From: Aspidapion aeneum | Taxonomy: Eukaryota > Arthropoda > Insecta > Coleoptera > Brentidae | Assembly: GCA_963576565.1 (NCBI GenBank) | Contig: OY755044.1 | Span: 48,627,134 to 48,691,133, forward strand | DNA: 64,000 nucleotides | Direction: 5' to 3' | Notes under the pieces: generated by a model | Databases searched by the model: none | What the model was told of the DNA's origin: nothing | Seen by the model: the letters and a program-made list of their open reading frames with translations, nothing else | Position numbers and translations under genes: made by a program | Shown here: positions 1 to 11,996 of the stretch, one piece after another | How the letters are laid out: each line of letters starts with the position of its first letter | How positions within the stretch are numbered: position 1 is the first letter of the stretch

Positions 1-3000
1 GCGGATTTTCTTATTTATCAACCGATTTGTCTCAAATCTAAAATATAACAATGCTTAACGTCATATAACACAAATGTTTACTCAAACTTAAAAAAACTAA
101 AATGGACTATCCAAAATGGCGGATTTTCTTATTTACCAACCGATTTGTCTCAAACTCGAAATATAAACATTGCTTAAGGTCATTTAACACAAATGTTAAC
201 TCAAACTTAAAAAAATCAAAATGGCCGATCCAAAATGGCGGATTTTCTTATTTACTAACCGATTTGTCTCAAACTTGAAATATAACATTGCTTAAGGTCA
301 TATAACACAAATGTTTACTCAAATTTAAAAAAATCAAAACGGACGATCCAAAATGGCGGATTTTCTTATTTATCAACCGATTTTGTCTCAAACTTGAAAT
401 ATAACATTGCTTAACGTCATATAACACAAATGTTTACTCAAACTTCAAAAAATTAAAATGGACTATCCAAAATGGCGGATTTTCTTATTTACCAACCGAT
501 TTGTCTCAAACTCGAAATATAACATTGCTTAAGGTCATTTAACACAAATGTTAACTCAAACTTAAAAAAATCAAAATTGCCGATCCAAATGGCTGATTTT
601 CTTACATACCAACCGATTTGTCTCAAACTTGAAATATAACATTGCTTAAGGTCATATAACACAAAGTCTTACTCAAACTTACAAAAATCAAAACGGCCGA
701 TCCAAAATGGCGGATTTTCTTATTTACCAACCGATTTGTCTCAAACTGGAAATATAACATTGCTTAAGGTCATTTAAGACAAATGTTTACTCAAACTTAA
801 AAAATCAAAATGGCCGATCTGAAATAGCGGATTCTCTTATTTACCAACCGATTTGTCTCAAACTTGAAATATAACATTGCTTGAGGTCATATAACACAAA
901 GTTTTAGTCAAACTTACAAAAATCAAAATGGCCGATCCAAAATGGCGAATTTGCTTATTTACCAACCGATTTATCTCAAACTTAAAATATAAAATTGCTT
1001 AAGGTCATATAACACAAATGTTTAGTCAATTTAAAAAAATCAAAATTGCCGATCCAAAATTGCGGATTTTCTTACATACCAACCGATTTGTCTCAAACTA
1101 TAACATTGCTTAAGGTCATATAACACAAAGTCTTACTCAAACTTACAAAAATCAAAACGGCCGATCCAAAATGGCGGATTTTCTTATTTACCAACCGATT
1201 TGTCTCAAACTGGAAATATAACATTGCTTAAGGTCATATAACACAAATGTTTACTCAAACTTAAAAAAATCAAAATATCCGATCCAAAATGGCGGATTTT
1301 CTTATTTACTAACCGATTTGTCTCAAACTTGAAATATAATGCTTAAGGTAATATAACACAAAGTCTTACTCAAACTTACAAAAATCGAAATGGCCGATCC
1401 AAAATGGCGGATTTTCTTATTTACCAACCGATTTGTCTCAAACTTAAAATATAACATTGCTTAAGGTCATATAACACAAATGTTTAGTCAAACTTAAAAA
1501 AATCAAAATATCCGATCCAAAACGGCGGATTTTCTTACATACCAACCGATTTGTCTCAAACTTGAAATATAACATTGCTTAAGGTCATATAACACAAAGT
1601 CTTACTCAAACTTACAAAAATCGAAATGGCCGATCCAAAATGGCGGATTTTCTTATTTACCAACCGATTTGTCTCAAACTTAAAATATAACATTGCTTAA
1701 GGTCATATAACACAAATGTTTAGTCAAATTTAAAAAAATCAAAATTGCCGATCCAAAATTGCGGATTTTCTTACATACCAACCGATTTGTCTCAAACTTG
1801 AAATATAACATTGCTTAAGGTCATATAACACAAAGTCTTACTCAAACTTACAAAAATCAAAACGGCCGATCCAAAATGGCGGATTTTCTTATTTACCAAC
1901 CGATTTGTCTCAAACTTGAAATATAACATTGCTTAAGGTTATTTAACACAAATTCTTACTCAAACTTAAAAAAATCAAAATGGCCGATCTAAAATTGCGA
2001 ATTTGATTATTTACCAACCGATTTGTCTCAAACTTGAAATATAATATTGCTTAAGGTCATTTAACACAAATGTTAACTCAAACTTAAAAAAATCAAAATG
2101 GCTGATCCAAAATGGCGGATTTTCTTATTTACCAACCGATTTGTCTCAAGCTTGAAATATAACATTGCTTAAGGTCATTTAACACAAATGTTAACTCAAA
2201 CTTAAAAAAATCAAAATGGCCGATCCAAAATGGCGGATTTTTTTATTTACTAACCGATTTGTCTTAAACTTGAAATATAACATTGCTTAAGGTCATATAA
2301 CACAAATGTTTACTCAAATTTAAAAAAAATCAAAACGGACGATCCAAAATGGCGGATTTTCTTATTTATCAACCGATTTGTCTCAAACTTGAAATATAAC
2401 ATTGCTTAACGTCATATAACACAAATGTTTACTCAAACTTAAATAAATCAAAATGGACGATTTAAAATGGTGGATTTTCTTATTTACCAACCGATTTGTC
2501 TCAAACTTAAAATATAACAATGCTTAACGTCATATAACACAAATGTTTACTCAAACTTAAAAAAATCAAAATGGCCGATCCAAAATGGCGGATTTTCTTA
2601 TTTACCAACCGATTTGTCTCAAACTTGAAATATAACATTGCTTAACGTCATATAACACAAATGTTTACTCAAACTTCAAAAAATTAAAATGGACTATCCA
2701 AAATGGCGGATTTTCTTATTTACCAACCGATTTGTCTCAAACTCGAAATATAACATTGCTTAAGGTCATTTAACACAAATGTTATCTCAAACTTAAAAAA
2801 ATCAAAATTGCTGATCCAAAATGGCGGATTTTCTTACTTACCAACCGATTTGTCTCAAACTTGAAATATAACATTGCTTAAGGTCATATAACACAAAGTC
2901 TTACTCAAACTTACAAAAATCAAAACGGCCGATCCAAAATGGCGGATTTTCTTATTTACCAACCGATTTGTCTCAAACTGGAAATATAACATTGCTTAAG

Positions 3001-6000
3001 GTCATTTAAGACAAATGTTTACTCAAACTTAAAAAATCAAAATGGCCGATCTGAAATAGCGGATTCTCTTATTTACCAACCGATTTGTCTCAAACTTGAA
3101 ATATAACATTGCTTAAGGTCATTTAACACAAATTCTTAAACACACTTAAAAAAATCCAAATGGCCTATCCAAAATCGCGGATTTTCTTATTTACTAACCG
3201 ATTTGTCTCAAACTTGAAATATAACATTGCTTGAGGTCATATAACACAAAGTTTTAGTCAAACTTACAAAAATCAAAATGGCCGATCCAAAATGGCGAAT
3301 TTGCTTATTTACCAACCGATTTATCTCAAACTTAAAATATAACATTGCTTGAGGTCATATAGCACAAATGTTTACTCAAACTTAAAAAAATCAAAATATC
3401 CGATCCAAAATGGCGGATTTTCTTATTTAGCAACCGATTTGTCTCAAACTTGAAATATAACATTGCTTAAGGTTATTTAACACAAATTCTTACTCAAACT
3501 TAAAAAAATCAAATTGGCCTATCCAAAATCGCGGATTTTCTTATTTACTAACCGATTTGTCTCAAACTTGAAATATAAAATTGCTTAAGGTCATATAACA
3601 CAAATGTTTACTCAAATTTAAAAAATCAAAATGGCCGATCCAAAATGGCGGATTTTCTTATTTACCAACCGATTTGTCTCAAACTTGAAATATAACATTG
3701 CTTGAGGTCATTTAACACAAAGTCTTACTCAAACTTACAAAAATCAAAATGGCCGATCCAAAATTGCGAATTTGCTTATTTACCAACCGATTTGTCTCAA
3801 ACTTAAAATATAACATTGCTTTAGGTCATATAACACAAATGTTTAGTCAAACTTAAAAAAATCAAAATATCCGATCCAAAATAGCGGATTTTCTTATTTA
3901 CCAACCGATTTGTCTCAAACTTGAAATATAACATTGCTTAAGGTTATTTAACACAAATTCTTACTCAAACTTACAAAAATCGAAATGGCCGATCCAAAAT
4001 TTCGAATTTGCTTATTTATCAACCGATTTGTCTCAAACTTAAAATATAACATTGCTTTAGGTCATATAACACAAATGTTTAGTCAAATTTAAAAAAATCA
4101 AAATGGCGAATTTTTTTATTTATCAACGGATTTGTCTCAAACTTGAAATATAAAACTGCTTAAGGTCATATAACACAAATGTTTACTCAAATTTAAAAAA
4201 TCAAAATGGCCGATCCAAAATGGCGGATTTTCTTATTTACCAACCGATTTGTCTCAAACTTGAAATATAACATTGCTTGAGGTCATTTAACACAAAGTCT
4301 TACTCAAACTTACAAAAATCAAAATGGCCGATCCAAAATTGCGAATTTGCTTATTTACCAACCGATTTGTCTCAAACTTAAAATATAACATTGCTTTAGG
4401 TCATATAACACAAATGTTTAGTCAAACTTAAAAAAATCAAAATATCCGATCCAAAATAGCGGATTTTCTTATTTACCAACCGATTTGTCTCAAACTTGAA
4501 ATATAACATTGCTTAAGGTTATTTAACACAAATTCTTACTCAAACTTACAAAAATCGAAATGGCCGATCCAAAATTTCGAATTTGCTTATTTATCAACCG
4601 ATTTGTCTCAAACTTAAAATATAACATTGCTTTAGGTCATATAACACAAATGTTTAGTCAAATTTAAAAAAATCAAAATTGCCGATCCAAAATGGCGGAT
4701 TTTCTTACATACCAACCGATTTGTCTCAAACTTGAAATATAACATTGCTTAAGGTCATATAACACAAATGTTTACTAAAATTTAAAAAAAATCAATATGG
4801 ACGATCCAAAATGGCGGATTTTCTTATTTATCAACCGATTTGTCTCAAACTTGAAATATAACATTACTTAACGCCATATAACACAAATGTTTACTCAAAC
4901 TTAAAAAAATCAAAATGGCCGATCCAAAATGGCGGATTTTCTTATTTACCAACCGATTTGTCTCAAACTTAAAATATAACAATGCTTAACGTCATATAAC
5001 ACAAATGTTTACTCAAACTTAAAAAAATCAAAATGGCCGATCCAAAATGGCGGATTTTCTTATTTACCAACCGATTTGTCTCAAACTTGAAATATAACAT
5101 TGCTTAAGGTCATTTAACCCAAATGTTAACTCAAACTTAAAAAAATCAAAATGGCGGATTTTCTTATTTACTAACCGATTTGTCTCAAACTTGAAATATA
5201 ACATTGCTTAAGGTCATATAACACAAATGTTTACTCAAATTTAAAAAAAATCAAAATAGACGATCCAAAATGGCGGATTTTCTTATTTATCAACCGATTT
5301 GTCTCAAACTTAAAATATAACAATGCTTAACGTCATATAACACAAATGTTTACTCAAACTTAAAAAAATCAAAATGGCCGATCCAAAATGGCGGATTTTC
5401 TTATTTACCAACCGATTTGTCTCAAACTTGAAATATAACATTGCTTAAGGTCATTAAACACAAATTCTTACTCAAACTTAAAAAATCAAAATGGCCGATC
5501 CAAAATGGCGGATTTTCTTATTTACCAACCGATTTGTCTCAAACTGGAAATATAACATTGCTTAAGGTCATTTAAGACAAATGTTTACTCAAACTTAAAA
5601 AATCAAAATGGCCGATCTGAAATAGCGGATTCTCTTATTTACCAACCGATTTGTCTCAAACTTGAAATATAACATTGCTTAAGGTCATTTAACACAAATT
5701 CTTAAACACACTTAAAAAAATCCAAATGGCCTATCCAAAATCGCGGATTTTCTTATTTACTAACCGATTTGTCTCAAACTTGAAATATAACATTGCTTGA
5801 GGTCATATAACACAAAGTTTTAGTCAAACTTACAAAAATCAAAATGGCCGATCCAAAATGGCGAATTTGCTTATTTACCAACCGATTTGTCTTAAACTTA
5901 AAATATAACATTGCTTTAGGTCATATAACACAAATGTTTAGTCAAATTTAAAAAAATCAAAATTGCCGATCCAAAATGGCGGATTTTCTTACATACCAAC

Positions 6001-9000
6001 CGATTTGTCTCAAACTTGAAATATAACATTGCTTAAGGTCATATAACACAAAGTCTTACTCAAACTTACAAAAATCAAAATGGCCGATCTGAAATAGCGG
6101 ATTCTCTTATTTACCAACCGATTTGTCTCAAACTTGAAATATAACATTGCTTAAGGTCATTTAACACAAATTCTTAAACACACTTAAAAAAATCCAAATG
6201 GCCTATCCAAAATCGCGGATTTTCTTATTTACTAACCGATTTGTCTCAAACTTGAAATATAACATTGCTTGAGGTCATATAACACAAAGTTTTAGTCAAA
6301 CTTACAAAAATCAAAATGGCGAATTTGCTTATTTACCAACCGATTTATCTCAAACTTAAAATATAACATTGCTTGAGGTCATATAGCACAAATGTTTACT
6401 CAAACTTAAAAAAATCAAAATATCCGATCCAAAATGGCGGATTTTCTTATTTACCAAACGATTTGTCTCAAACTTGAAATATAACATTGCTTAAGGTTAT
6501 TTAACACAAATTCTTACTCAAACTTAAAAAAATCAAATTGGCCTATCCAAAATCGCGGATTTTCTTATTTACTAACCGATTTGTCTCAAACTTGAAATAT
6601 AAAATTGCTTAAGGTCATATAACACAAATGTTTGCTCAAATTTAAAAAAATCAAAATGGCCGATCCAAAATGGCGAATTTTTTTATTTATCAACGGATTT
6701 GTCTCAAACTTGAAATATAAAACTGCTTAAGGTCATATAACACAAATGTTTACTCAAATTTAAAAAATCAAAATGGCCGATCCAAAATGGCGGATTTTCT
6801 TATTTATCAACCGATTTGTCTCAAACTTAAAATATAACAATGCTTAACGTCATATAACACAAATGTTTACTCAAACTTAAAAAAATCAAAAAAATCAAAA
6901 TGGCCGATCCAAAATGGCGGATTTTCTTATTTACCAACCGATTTGTCTCAAACTTGAAATATAACATTGCTAAGGTCATTAAACACAAATTCTTAATCAA
7001 ACTTAAAAAATCAAAATGGCCGATCCAAATGGCGGATTTTCTTATTTACCAACCGATTTGTCTCAAACTGGAAATATAACATTGCTTAAGGTCATTTAAG
7101 ACAAATGTTTACTCAAATTTAAAAAATCAAAATGGCCGATCCAAAATGGCGGATTTTTTTATTTACCAACCAATTTGTCTCAAACTTGAAATATAACATT
7201 GCTTGAGAGCATTTAACACAAAGTCTTACTCAAACTTACAAAAATCAAAATGGCCGATCCAAAATTGCGAATTTGCTTATTTACCAACCGATTTGGCTCA
7301 AACTTGAAATATAACATTGCTTAAGGTTATTTAACACAAATTCTTACTCAAACTTACAAAAATCGAAATGGCCGATCCAAAATTTCGAATTTGCTTATTT
7401 ATCAACCGATTTGTCTTAAACTTAAAATATAACATTGCTTTAGGTCATATAACACAAATGTTTAGTCAAATTTAAAAAATCAAAATTGCCGATCCAAAAT
7501 GGCGGATTTTCTTACATACCAACCGATTTGTCTCAAACTTGAAATATAACATTGCTTAAGGTCATATAACACAAAGTCTTACTCAAACTTACAAAAATCA
7601 AAATGGCCGATCTGAAATAGCGGATTCTCTTATTTACCAACCGATTTGTCTCAAACTTGAAATATAACATTGCTTAAGGTCATTTAACACAAAATTCTTA
7701 AACACACTTAAAAAAATCCAAATGGCCTATCCAAAATCGCGGATTTTCTTATTTACTAACCGATTTGTCTCAAACTTGAAATATAACATTGCTTGAGGTC
7801 ATATAACACAAAGTTTTAGTCAAACTTACAAAAATCAAAATGGCGAATTTGCTTATTTACCAACCGATTTATCTCAAACTTAAAATATAACATTGCTTGA
7901 GGTCATATAGCACAAATGTTTACTCAAACTTAAAAAAATCAAAATATCCGATCCAAAATGGCGGATTTTCTTATTTACCAAACGATTTGTCTCAAACTTG
8001 AAATATAACATTGCTTAAGGTTATTTAACACAAATTCTTACTCAAACTTAAAAAAATCAAATTGGCCTATCCAAAATCGCGGATTTTCTTATTTACTAAC
8101 CGATTTGTCTCAAACTTGAAATATAACATTGCTTGAGGTCATATAACACAAAGTTTTAGTCAAACTTACAAAAATCAAAATGGCGAATTTGCTTATTTAC
8201 CAACCGATTTATCTCAAACTTAAAATATAACATTGCTTGAGGTCATATAGCACAAATGTTTACTCAAACTTAAAAAAATCAAAATATCCGATCCAAAATG
8301 GCGGATTTTCTTATTTACCAAACGATTTGTCTCAAACTTGAAATATAACATTGCTTAAGGTTATTTAACACAAATGTTTACTCAAATTTAAAAAATCAAA
8401 ATGGCCGATCCAAAATGGCGGATTTTCTTATTTACTAACCGATTTGTCTTAAACTTGAAATATAACATTGCTTAAGGTCATATAACACAAATGTTTACTA
8501 AAATTTAAAAAAAATCAAAACGGACGATCCAAAATGGCGGATTTTCTTATTTATCAACCGATTTGTCTCAAACTTGAAATATAACATTGCTTAACGTCAT
8601 ATAACACAAATGTTTACTCAAACTTAAAAAAATCAAAATGGCCGATCCAAAATGGCGGATTTTCTTATTTACCAACCGATTTGTCTCAAACTTAAAATAT
8701 AACAATGCTTAACGTCATATAACACAAATGTTTACTCAAACTTAAAAAATCAAAATGGCCGATCCAAAATGGCGGATTTTCTTATTTACCAACCGATTTG
8801 TCTCAAACTTGAAATATAACATTGCTTAAGGTCATTTAACACAAATGTTAACTCAAACTTAAAAAATCAAAATGGCCGATCCAAAATGGCGGATTTTCTT
8901 ACTTACCACCGATTTGTCTCAAACTTGAAATATAACATTGCTTAAGGTCATTAAACACAAATTCTTACTCAAACTTAAAAAATCAAAATGGCCGATCCAA

Positions 9001-10452
9001 AATGGCGGATTTTCTTATTTACTAACCGATTTGTCTCAAACTTGAAATATAACATTGCTTAAGGTCATATAACACAAATGTTTACTCAAATTTAAAAAAA
9101 ATCAAAATGGACGATCCAAAATGGCGGATTTTCTTATTTATCAACCGATTTGTCTCAAACCTAAAATATAACAATGCTTAACGTCATATAACACAAATGT
9201 TTACTCAAACTTAAAAAAATCAAAATGGCCGATCCAAAATGGCGGATTTTCTTATTTACTAACCGATTTGTCTCAAACTTGAAATATAACATTGCTTAAG
9301 GTCATATAACACAAATGTTTACTCAAATTTAAAAAAATCAAACGGACGAACCAAAATGGCGGATTTTCTTATTTATCCACCGATTTGTCTCAAACTTGAA
9401 ATATAACATTGCTTAACGTCATATAACACAAATGTTTACTCAAACTTCAAAAAATTTAAATGGACTATCCAAAATGGCGGATTTTCTTATTTACCAACCG
9501 ATTTGTCTCAAACTCGAAATATAGCATTGCTTAAGGTCATTTAACACAAATGTTAACTCAAACTTAAAAAAATCAAAATTGCTGATCCAAAATGGCGGAT
9601 TTTCTTACTTACCAACCGATTTGTCTCAAACTTGAAATATAACATTGCTTAAGGTCATATAACACAAAGTCTTACTCAAACTTACAAAATCAAAATGACC
9701 GATCCAAAATTTCGAATTTGCTTATTTATTAACCGATTTGTCTTAAACTTGAAATATAACATTGCTTAAGGTCATATAACACAAATGTTAACTCAAACTT
9801 AAAAAAATCAAAATATCGGATCCAAAATGGCGGATTTTCTTATTTACCAACCGATTTGTCTCAAACTTGAAATATAACATTGCTTAAGGTCATTTAACAC
9901 AAATGTTTACTCAAACTTAAAAAAATCAAAATGGCTGATCCAAAATGGCGGATTTTCTTAGTTACCAACCGATTTGTCTCAAACTTTGAAATATAACATT
10001 GCTTAAGGTCATGTAACACAAATGTTTACTCAAATTTAAAAAAATCAAAATGGCCTATCCAAAATGGCGGATTTTTTATTTATCAAACGATTTGTCTCAA
10101 ACTTGAAATATAACATTGCTTAAGGTCATATAACAAAAATGTTAACTCAAACTTTAAAAAATCAATATGGCCCATCCAAATGGCGGATTTTCTTATTTAC
10201 CACCGTTTTTGTCTCAAACTTGAAAATATAACATTGCTTAAGGTTATTTAACACAAAGTCTTACTCAAACTTACAAAAATCAAAATGGCCGATCCAAAAT
10301 TTCGAATTTGCTTATTTATCAACCGATTTGTCTCAAACTTGCTTAAGGTCATGTAACACAAATGTTTACACAAACTTTAAGAAATCAAAATGGCCGATCC
10401 AAAATGGCGGATTTTCTTATTTACTAACCGATTTGTCTCAACTTGAAATATA
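1..10452 (+). repeat. 118-bp satellite array, block 1 (about 89 monomers)
   Basis: Tandem head-to-tail monomers of about 118 bp. Counting from GGATTTTCTTATTTACCAAC as position 1, CTCAAACTT occurs at about 29 and again at about 79, GCTTAAGGTCAT at about 51, an A6-A8 tract at about 88-94, and an internal near-duplicate (AAAATGGCCGATCC, then AAAATGGCGGAT) closes the unit. All monomers run in the same direction. Variants recur in blocks: AACAATGCTTAACGTC; CATTTAAC with GTTAACTC; AAAGTCTTACTC with TTACAAAAATC; GCGAATTTGCTTATTT; and GAAATAGCGGATTCTC. There is no open frame longer than a few monomers, because 118 is not a multiple of 3. Probably heterochromatic satellite DNA; that is an inference from its size and purity. 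Confidence 0.97.
10442..10452 (+). repeat. Left copy of an 11-bp flanking repeat (candidate target-site duplication)
   Basis: CTTGAAATATA is the last satellite sequence before the foreign insertion, and the same 11 bases restart the satellite at 11997-12007. The satellite phase is therefore resumed with an 11-bp overlap, as expected for a target-site duplication. Because the sequence occurs in almost every monomer, a recombination junction remains possible. Confidence 0.6.
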
Positions 10453-10460
10453 AAAAACCA

Positions 10461-10980
10461 AACAAGTTTCGTGGCTAATCGGGCAAAAAGGACTTTTTTT
10501 GTTTCCCTTATATTTTTCCGTGGGTAGCCTGAAAGCTTAACCTCACGGGGGTCCAAGATCTAATGGACACCTAATAAGTGTTGACAGTTAACCGTTTCGT
10601 CCTTATGGGACTCCTCAGAACACTGCTGGTCAATGTGACAAATCTTGCGAAGTTAATCAGACGGTTTTGTCTCTAATTAAATGTAATTAGTGAGCGAAGT
10701 ATAGCAAGAGGCGCCATCTACCGAGATATGAGAGAAACAAAAAAACCAAAAGCAGGCGAAAGAAAGCACTGCTATACAATATCGATCAATGTAAAGATCG
10801 AATGCAAATAAAAGAAAACAACTATAGTCCGTGACCTACGACAGCTCTTTGTCTTTCAGGCCGGATCAACACAGATTGCATTTTTACCCGTCTTCAAGAC
10901 AGTGAGCGTCAATCAACGGAATTTTTAAGCCAAATAATACTAACAAACGTGGAATTTCGTACCCGTGAATTTAAAAATCA
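10461..10980 (+). repeat. 520-bp unit, forward copy F1 (complete)
   Basis: Begins AACAAGTTTCGTGG and ends just before the same motif recurs at 10981, a period of 520. It includes GGGTAGCCTGAAAGCTTAAC, the GGCGCCATCTACC block and CAGGCCGGATCAACACAG. This is the reference copy for the other three. Confidence 0.85.
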
Positions 10981-11103
10981 AACAAGTTTCGTGACTAATC
11001 GGGCAAAAAGGAGTTTTTTTGTTTCCCTTATATTTTTCCGTGGGTAGCCTGAAAGCTTAACCTCACGGGGGTCCATCGAATGCAAATAAAATAAAACAAC
11101 TAT
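10981..11103 (+). repeat. 520-bp unit, forward copy F2 (internally deleted and cut)
   Basis: Matches F1 from AACAAGTTTCGTG to GGGGGTCCA (ending at about 11075), then jumps to TCGAATGCAAATAAA, which in F1 lies about 240 bp further on. It stops after CAACTAT, where the orientation flips. The jump has short homology at GATC/ATC, so microhomology-mediated deletion is plausible. Confidence 0.8.
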
Positions 11104-11623
11104 CTTTTCATTGATCGATATTGTATAGCAGTGTTTTCTTTCGCCTGCTTTTGGTTTTTTTGTTTCTCTCGTATCTCGGTAGATGGCGCCTCTTGCTATA
11201 GTTCGCTCACTATTTACATTTAATTAGAGACAAAACCGTCTGATTAACTTCGCAAGATTTGTCACATTGACCAGCAGTGTTCTGAGGACTCCCATAAGGA
11301 CGAAACTGTTAACTGTCAACACTTGTTAGGTGTCCATTAGATCTTGGACCCCCGTGAGGTTAAGCTTTCAGGCTACCCACGGAAAAATATAAGGGAAACA
11401 AAAAAACTCCTTTTTGCCCGATTAGCCACGAAACTTGTTTGATTTTTAAATTCACGGGTACGAAATTCCACGTTTGTTAGTATTATTTGGCTTAAAAATT
11501 CCATTGATTGTCGCTCACTGTCTTGAAGACTGGTAAAAATGCAATCTGTGTTGATCCGGCCTGAAAGACAAAGAGCTGTCGTAGGTCACGGACTATAGTT
11601 GTTTTCTTTTATTTGCATTCGAT
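11104..11623 (-). repeat. 520-bp unit, inverted copy R1 (complete)
   Basis: Begins CTTTTCATTGATCGATATTG, the complement of F1 near 10770-10800, and runs through the whole unit to the next CTTTTCATTGATCG at 11624, again a period of 520. It differs from F1 by scattered substitutions only. Confidence 0.85.
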
Positions 11624-11996
11624 CTTTTCATTGATCGATATTGTATAGCAGTGTTTTCTTTCGCCTGCTTTTGGTTTTTTTGTTTCTCTCGTATCTCGGT
11701 AGATGGCGCCTCTTGCTATAGTTCGCTCACTATTTACATTTAATTAGAGACAAAACCGTCTGATTAACTTCGCAAGATTTGTCACATTGACCAGCAGTGT
11801 TCTGAGGAGTCCCATAAGGACGAAACGGTTAACTGTCAACACTTATTAGGTGTCCATTAGATCTTGGACCCCCATTGAGGTTAAGCTTTCAGGCTACCCA
11901 CGGAAAAATATAAGGGAAACAAAAAAACTCCTTTTTGCCCGATTAGCCACGAAACTTGTTTGATTTTTAAATTCACGGTTACGAAATTCCACGTTT
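11624..11996 (-). repeat. 520-bp unit, inverted copy R2 (partial)
   Basis: Head-to-tail with R1. It ends at GAAATTCCACGTTT and the satellite resumes directly with CTTGAAATATA. It forms the outer arm of the palindrome with F1 (about 350 bp). Confidence 0.83.

Larger units (their letters stand above)
10453..11996. mobile_element. 1.54 kb inverted composite insertion of unknown family
   Basis: Unrelated to the satellite. It consists of a 520-bp unit as F1 (about 10461-10980), a truncated F2 (10981-11103), then inverted R1 (11104-11623) and partial inverted R2 (11624-11996). The two arms are near-identical reverse complements (for example GGCGCCATCTACCGAGAT near 10710 and its inverse near 11170 and 11690). 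No open frame of useful length and no recognised transposase or RNA gene motif was seen. The right end carries about 35 bp of unit sequence that the left end lacks, so the ends are not a simple terminal inverted repeat pair. It could be a foldback-type element, a fragment of another satellite, or a piece of a larger element with tandem-repeat termini. Confidence 0.75.

Noticed and set aside
10700..11720. GGCGCC in the 520-bp unit as a retroelement primer-binding site
   Set aside because: The match is too short. There is no long terminal repeat pair and no coding region beside it, and the motif lies inside a tandem and inverted unit.
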